This document shows, one piece after another, positions 59,583 through 64,000 of a stretch of 64,000 nucleotides of DNA. The DNA is from UMGS1696 sp963642885 (GTDB lineage: Bacteria > Bacillota > Clostridia > Oscillospirales > CAG-272): positions 5,990-69,989 of the forward strand of contig CAVIJI010000009.1 of assembly GCA_963642885.1 (NCBI GenBank), in the 5' to 3' direction. Each line of letters begins with the position of its first letter. Within the stretch, counting starts at the first letter, position 1. The position numbers and the translations under genes are program-made. The notes beneath the pieces are model-generated. The model was given only the letters and a program-made list of their open reading frames with translations, was not told the DNA's origin and ran no database searches.

Positions 59583-62051
59583 ATGGACAATAACGTGGAC
59601 ATCAAACTGGCTTCGGGTACGGATGCCTCAAAGACACTTACCGCGGAAGATATAAAGGAAAGCATAGAAATCAAGCTTGCGAGATATTTCGGCGTTAAGC
59701 CCGAGGAAGCAAGTGAGAAGCAAATGCTTGAAGCGGTTATAAGATCGGTGAGAGATATACTTACGACCAAGCGTTCGTACTTTCACGATGAAATTAAAAA
59801 GACTCATCCGAAGAGAGTATATTACATGTGTATGGAGTTTCTTGTCGGATGTCAGCTGAAAAGCAATATAATGAACCTCGGACTCGGAGAGCAGTACAGA
59901 GATGCTCTGTCTCAAGCCGGTTTTGATTTGGACAGATTATATGCGCTTGAGCCTGACCCCGGACTCGGAAACGGCGGCCTCGGCCGACTTGCCGCGTGCT
60001 TCATGGATTCACTTACATCGCTTGATTATGCCGCAACCGGCTTTTCGATTTGCTATGAGTACGGTTTCTTCAAGCAGAGAATAATCGACGGAAACCAGAT
60101 AGAACTTCCCGACTCATGGATGGATATCGGAGAAACATGGCTTGTTCCGCGTACCGATAAGGCGTTTGACATAAGACTCGGCGGTACGGTAAACGAAATG
60201 TGGGAAAACGGAAAATGCTCGATTACCTATGATAATTACGAGACGGTACGTGCGGTTCCGTACGATATGATGATTTCGGGAGCGGATTGCAAAGCGGTAA
60301 GCGTACTGAGATTATGGAAGGCGGTTGATACTACCAATTTCAACATGAATCTGTTTTCGCAGGGACAGTATGTTAAGGCAATTCAGGAAACATCCAATGC
60401 CGAAGTAATTTCGAAGGTTTTGTATCCGTCGGATGACCATGACGAAGGAAAGCTTTTACGTCTGACACAGCAGTATTTCCTTGTTTCGGCATCGCTTCAG
60501 AGTATAATCGCAGATCATCTGTCCGCATACGGTACTCTCGGCAATTTTGCGGAGAAGGTCGCAATTCACATTAACGATACTCATCCCGCTCTTTGTATTC
60601 CCGAATTGATGCGTATTCTCATGGATGTGTATAATTATTCGTGGGAGAGTGCGTGGTCTGTTGTGACGAGAGTGGTATCGTATACAAACCACACCGTTTT
60701 GCCCGAAGCTCTCGAAACATGGAATGTATATCTTTTCAAGCTTCGTTTACCCAGAATATACATGATAATCGAGGAAATCAACAAGAGACTTTGTGCCGAC
60801 TTGTGGAATATGTATCCCGGAGATTGGGACAGAATTTCACGCATGGCGGTTATAGGATACTCACAGGTCAGAATGGCTAATTTGAGTGTGGCCGCATCGC
60901 ATACCGTAAACGGCGTTTCCGCACTGCATTCCGAAATTCTCAAGAAAAGCGTATTCCATGATTATTATAAGGCTATGCCGTATAAGTTTACAAATGTCAC
61001 AAACGGAATTGCCATGAGAAGATGGTTATGCAATTCAAACAGCGGTTTGACGAGTCTTTTGGATGAAGCCATCGGCAAGGATTACAGACATGATTTCGAA
61101 CAGCTCAGGGGTATGAGTAAATATACGGATGATAAATCCATGCTCGACCGTCTTGCCGAAATCAAATCCGAAAACAAGCGTAAATTCGCCGATTATTACC
61201 TCGATAAAGCCGGTGTAAAGCTTGATACGAATTCGGTATTCGACGTACAGGTTAAGAGAATGCATGAGTACAAGAGACAGCTGCTCAATGTATTGAAAAT
61301 CATAACCTTATATAATGAGATAAAAGCTAACCCGAACGGAGATTACACACCTACGACATTTATATTCGGCGGAAAAGCCGCTCCGGGATATTATATGGCG
61401 AAGGATATAATAAAGCTTATTTGGGCTATCGGAAAAGAAATCGACAACGATCCCAAAGTCAGAGATATAATCCGCGTGGTATATGCGGAAGACTACAATG
61501 TGTCAATGGCGGAAATGCTCATGCCGGCAAGCGATATAAGCGAACAGATTTCACTTGCGGGAAAAGAAGCAAGCGGTACGGGCTGTATGAAATTCATGGT
61601 GAACGGCGCACTTACCATAGGCACAATGGACGGAGCGAATATCGAAATTCGCGAAGCGGTAGGCGGAGACGATAATATATTCATTTTCGGATTGAAATCC
61701 GATGAAGTCGACGATCTCTGGAGACGCGGTTATTCTTCGATGCAGTACTACAACGCAAACGACAGACTGAGGGGCGCCGTGGACAGATTGAACGGAGATT
61801 TCGCCGGAAACAATTTCAAATCCATGGTGAATTACTTCCTGTACAGTCACGGCGTGGCGGACCCGTATATGTGTCTTGCGGACTATGATTCGTACATGAA
61901 TGTATACGGAAGAATGATGGACACATACCGTGATAAATACAGCTGGCTTAAAAAATCGCTGATAAATATAGCATCCGCGGGCTTCTTCTCATCCGACCGC
62001 AGTATAAGAGAGTACGCGAAAAACATATGGCATATCGAGCCCGTTAAATAA
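59583..62051 (+). CDS. glgP: Glycogen/starch/alpha-glucan phosphorylase
   Basis: An 822-residue GT35 enzyme. Signatures include YYMCMEFLVGCQLKSN, LEPDPGLGNGGLGRLAACFMDSL, HINDTHPAL, KRMHEYKRQLLN, FGGKAAPGYYMAK and the PLP region EASGTGCMKFMVNGALTIGTMDGANIE read in short stretches, with the PLP lysine in CMKF (usually NMKF). It releases glucose 1-phosphate from glycogen. CGGAGATAAATA precedes the start. The GH13 gene follows 8 nt after its stop, so both are in one transcript. Confidence 0.96.
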   Translation: MDNNVDIKLASGTDASKTLTAEDIKESIEIKLARYFGVKPEEASEKQMLEAVIRSVRDILTTKRSYFHDEIKKTHPKRVYYMCMEFLVGCQLKSNIMNLGLGEQYRDALSQAGFDLDRLYALEPDPGLGNGGLGRLAACFMDSLTSLDYAATGFSICYEYGFFKQRIIDGNQIELPDSWMDIGETWLVPRTDKAFDIRLGGTVNEMWENGKCSITYDNYETVRAVPYDMMISGADCKAVSVLRLWKAVDTTNFNMNLFSQGQYVKAIQETSNAEVISKVLYPSDDHDEGKLLRLTQQYFLVSASLQSIIADHLSAYGTLGNFAEKVAIHINDTHPALCIPELMRILMDVYNYSWESAWSVVTRVVSYTNHTVLPEALETWNVYLFKLRLPRIYMIIEEINKRLCADLWNMYPGDWDRISRMAVIGYSQVRMANLSVAASHTVNGVSALHSEILKKSVFHDYYKAMPYKFTNVTNGIAMRRWLCNSNSGLTSLLDEAIGKDYRHDFEQLRGMSKYTDDKSMLDRLAEIKSENKRKFADYYLDKAGVKLDTNSVFDVQVKRMHEYKRQLLNVLKIITLYNEIKANPNGDYTPTTFIFGGKAAPGYYMAKDIIKLIWAIGKEIDNDPKVRDIIRVVYAEDYNVSMAEMLMPASDISEQISLAGKEASGTGCMKFMVNGALTIGTMDGANIEIREAVGGDDNIFIFGLKSDEVDDLWRRGYSSMQYYNANDRLRGAVDRLNGDFAGNNFKSMVNYFLYSHGVADPYMCLADYDSYMNVYGRMMDTYRDKYSWLKKSLINIASAGFFSSDRSIREYAKNIWHIEPVK

Positions 62052-62059
62052 CCGATAGA

Positions 62060-64000
62060 ATGTTGAATATTATAAAAGCCGAAGAATATAAGTATGATAT
62101 AAACAGCGAGCGTGATTTGTCACCATTCGGTGCATTCGGTGATAACGATAAAGTTACGTTTACGGTTCGCCTCTACGGAGATGTGAAGCTCCTCGACGAT
62201 ATCGAGAAGGTAGAAATTGTAATTCATAAGGATGCATGGAATTCGGGACACGAGCTGTTCTGTAATTTCCGATTGAACAGAACAAACGTCGGTGAATACA
62301 GTATCGATTTCGATTTTAAGGATTTCATTAAGCTGTGGGACAATGAAGTCGGTTTGTTTTACTACCATTATCTCATCTGTTGTCGTGATGAAACTCTGAC
62401 GATAGGCGGAGAGGGTAAATGCGAGCTTGAAATTATAAAAGATGGTGTCGGAGAGAGACAGCTGCTCATATATGACGGCATGTACAGAACGTCAAAACGA
62501 TTTTCCGAAGGGATAATATATCATATTTTCGTTGACCGTTTTAAGAGAAGCGGAAGATGCGCGGTAAAAAAAGGTGCCGAATTGAACGAGGATTGGAACA
62601 ACGGTATTCCGCAGTACGGAGAATATCCCGGAGATGAGGTTTCCAATAATGTGTTTTTCGGAGGAGATCTGTACGGAATAGTCGAAAAACTCGACTACAT
62701 CGCATCACTGGGAACTAAGACAATATACCTTTCACCGATTTTCGATGCGTACTCAAACCACAAGTACGATACGGGCGACTATCTTAAGGTTGACGAAATG
62801 TTCGGCGGTGACGATGCTCTTCGAGAGCTTTGCACAAGGGTAAAAGAAAAAAACATCGATGTTATTCTTGACGGGGTATTCAATCATACCGGGGACGACA
62901 GTGTGTATTTTAACAAATACGGCAGATATCAATCCATCGGTGCCTATCAGTCGGTAAATTCACCGTATTACGGCTGGTATTCGTTTAAGAAATATCCCGA
63001 TGATTACGAATGTTGGTGGGGAGTAAAAATACTCCCGAAGGTAAACGGTACAAACGAAGATTTCAGCTCATTCATATGCGGTGATGTTGTTGAAAAGTGG
63101 ATGGAATGCGGAGTTTCGGGCTGGCGGCTTGATGTAGCAGACGAGCTTAACGAAAAATTCATTAAGAGATTCAGAAATACCGTTAAGAAAAACAATCCCG
63201 ACGGAGTAATAATCGGCGAGGTATGGGAGGATGCATCAGATAAGGTAAGCTACGGCTGTCGTCGAAGTTATTTGTGCGGAGAAGAATTGGATTCCGTTAT
63301 GAATTATCCGCTGAGAGATGCCGTTATAGACTATGTAAAATACGGTTCGGCGGATAAGCTTCGTAAAAACAGTGAAGGTTTATACAGGAGATATCCAAAA
63401 TGCACATCGGATAATCTCATGAATTTTCTCGGCACACATGATACCGAACGTATTCTTACCGTTTTGGGCGGTAAAGAAGCGGGCAGCATGTCAAACAGCG
63501 AATTGGCTGCGCTCAAAATGAGCGGCGAAGAACGAGAGACGGCAAAAAGAAAGCTTAAACTGGCGTACGGAATAATCGCGGGTATGCCCGGTGTACCGTG
63601 TGTTTTTTACGGTGACGAGGCGGGACTCGAAGGTTATCGTGATCCTTTTTGCAGAAAGCCTTTCCCGTGGAATAGCATTGATACGGATTTATTTGAATTT
63701 TACAGAAAAATAGGCGGTATAAGAAGCTCGTATTCCGTATTTACGGATGGTGTTCTCGATATAAAATTGTTAGATGAGCATGTGCTCTGTTATGAGAGAA
63801 GGCCGTACAACGGCGGAGAGGATTACAAAATAGTTGTCTGCGCCGCGCGGGATAAAAGTGTGAGCATAAGGATACTGAAAAACACCGCAAACGGAATGTT
63901 CAAACAGCCGAGTGAAGCGTATTATTTGAACAGCGGTAATTCATGCTGTCGCGGATACGCTTTTATCTTGAAAGAGGGTGAAGTCGCATATTTAAAATGC
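62060..64000 (+). CDS. GH13 alpha-glycosidase (cyclomaltodextrinase/neopullulanase-like), cut by window edge
   Basis: The first 647 codons of a GH13 enzyme open to the right edge. Residues 1-125 form a CBM34-like beta domain (FGDNDKVTFTVRLYGDVK). The barrel follows: IIYHIFVDRFKRSG, FFGGDLYGIVEKLDYIASLGTKTIYLSPIF, DGVFNHTG, the nucleophile Asp in GWRLDVADE, the general acid in IIGEVWEDA and GTHDTER. The build fits intracellular maltodextrin hydrolases such as neopullulanase/MalZ types. It likely trims limit dextrins left by the phosphorylase. ATG 62060 lies 8 nt after glgP and has no strong ribosome site, suggesting translational coupling. Confidence 0.9.
   Translation, partial: MLNIIKAEEYKYDINSERDLSPFGAFGDNDKVTFTVRLYGDVKLLDDIEKVEIVIHKDAWNSGHELFCNFRLNRTNVGEYSIDFDFKDFIKLWDNEVGLFYYHYLICCRDETLTIGGEGKCELEIIKDGVGERQLLIYDGMYRTSKRFSEGIIYHIFVDRFKRSGRCAVKKGAELNEDWNNGIPQYGEYPGDEVSNNVFFGGDLYGIVEKLDYIASLGTKTIYLSPIFDAYSNHKYDTGDYLKVDEMFGGDDALRELCTRVKEKNIDVILDGVFNHTGDDSVYFNKYGRYQSIGAYQSVNSPYYGWYSFKKYPDDYECWWGVKILPKVNGTNEDFSSFICGDVVEKWMECGVSGWRLDVADELNEKFIKRFRNTVKKNNPDGVIIGEVWEDASDKVSYGCRRSYLCGEELDSVMNYPLRDAVIDYVKYGSADKLRKNSEGLYRRYPKCTSDNLMNFLGTHDTERILTVLGGKEAGSMSNSELAALKMSGEERETAKRKLKLAYGIIAGMPGVPCVFYGDEAGLEGYRDPFCRKPFPWNSIDTDLFEFYRKIGGIRSSYSVFTDGVLDIKLLDEHVLCYERRPYNGGEDYKIVVCAARDKSVSIRILKNTANGMFKQPSEAYYLNSGNSCCRGYAFILKEGEVAYLKC

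Overview
The window looks like a scaffold from an uncultured, probably gut-dwelling member of the Clostridia (Firmicutes). The evidence is purine-rich Shine-Dalgarno sites, many near-consensus sigma-A promoters with 17-bp spacers, TTG and GTG starts, a glgBCDA glycogen operon, an oxygen-sensitive glycyl radical enzyme, [FeFe]-hydrogenase maturases and a class B sortase. I cannot place it below class level with confidence. A run of exactly 100 Ns shows it is an assembled scaffold.

Layout. 1-6.5 kb (minus): a very large secreted subtilase with an internal dockerin-like pair and two BIG2 domains; its C-terminus lies outside the window. 7-14.7 kb (plus): a small membrane protein, a UvrD-type helicase interrupted only by the artificial N gap, an AI-2E/PerM-type permease, a metallophosphoesterase and a GH29 fucosidase-like enzyme. 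14.8-24.9 kb: a divergently read GH116 enzyme, then an FAD dehydrogenase, a GH38 alpha-mannosidase-like protein and a GxGYxYP-family protein. None of these glycan enzymes has a signal peptide, which suggests cytoplasmic processing of imported glycans. 24.9-28.0 kb (minus): a glycyl radical enzyme and its activase behind an operator-like promoter. 28.1-30.9 kb (minus): sortase B, RlmA-like methyltransferase and a GT2 glycosyltransferase. 31.1-36.5 kb (plus): tRNA-Val, a LytTR regulator, a membrane-free GHKL kinase and two half-ABC exporters.

36.6-40.8 kb (plus): TM1266-type regulator, HydE, HydG and HydF, the set that builds the [FeFe]-hydrogenase H-cluster; no hydrogenase structural gene is present. 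A DtxR/IdeR-type iron regulator faces it. 41.5-46.4 kb: DUF951 protein, YfhO-type membrane protein, RuvA and RuvB. 46.5-52.3 kb: family 4 uracil-DNA glycosylase, a PfkB kinase plus polyol dehydrogenase pair, GTP-dependent PEP carboxykinase and LexA with a visible LexA box. 52.3-53.3 kb: a two-copy 96-bp repeat, a VOC protein and an ABM-fold protein. 53.5-64 kb: glycogen synthesis and breakdown (glgB, glgC, glgD, glgA, glgP and a GH13 enzyme that runs off the right edge).

Functionally the window joins fermentative anaerobic metabolism (glycyl radical chemistry, hydrogenase maturation, PEP carboxykinase) with import and storage of carbohydrate (GH29/38/116, glycogen), plus DNA repair (helicase, RuvAB, Udg, LexA). 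The least explained items are the glycyl radical enzyme with a non-standard cysteine motif, the attenuator-like leader of hydE, the tandem hairpin repeat in the subtilase leader, and the helicase with a fused cysteine-rich tail.
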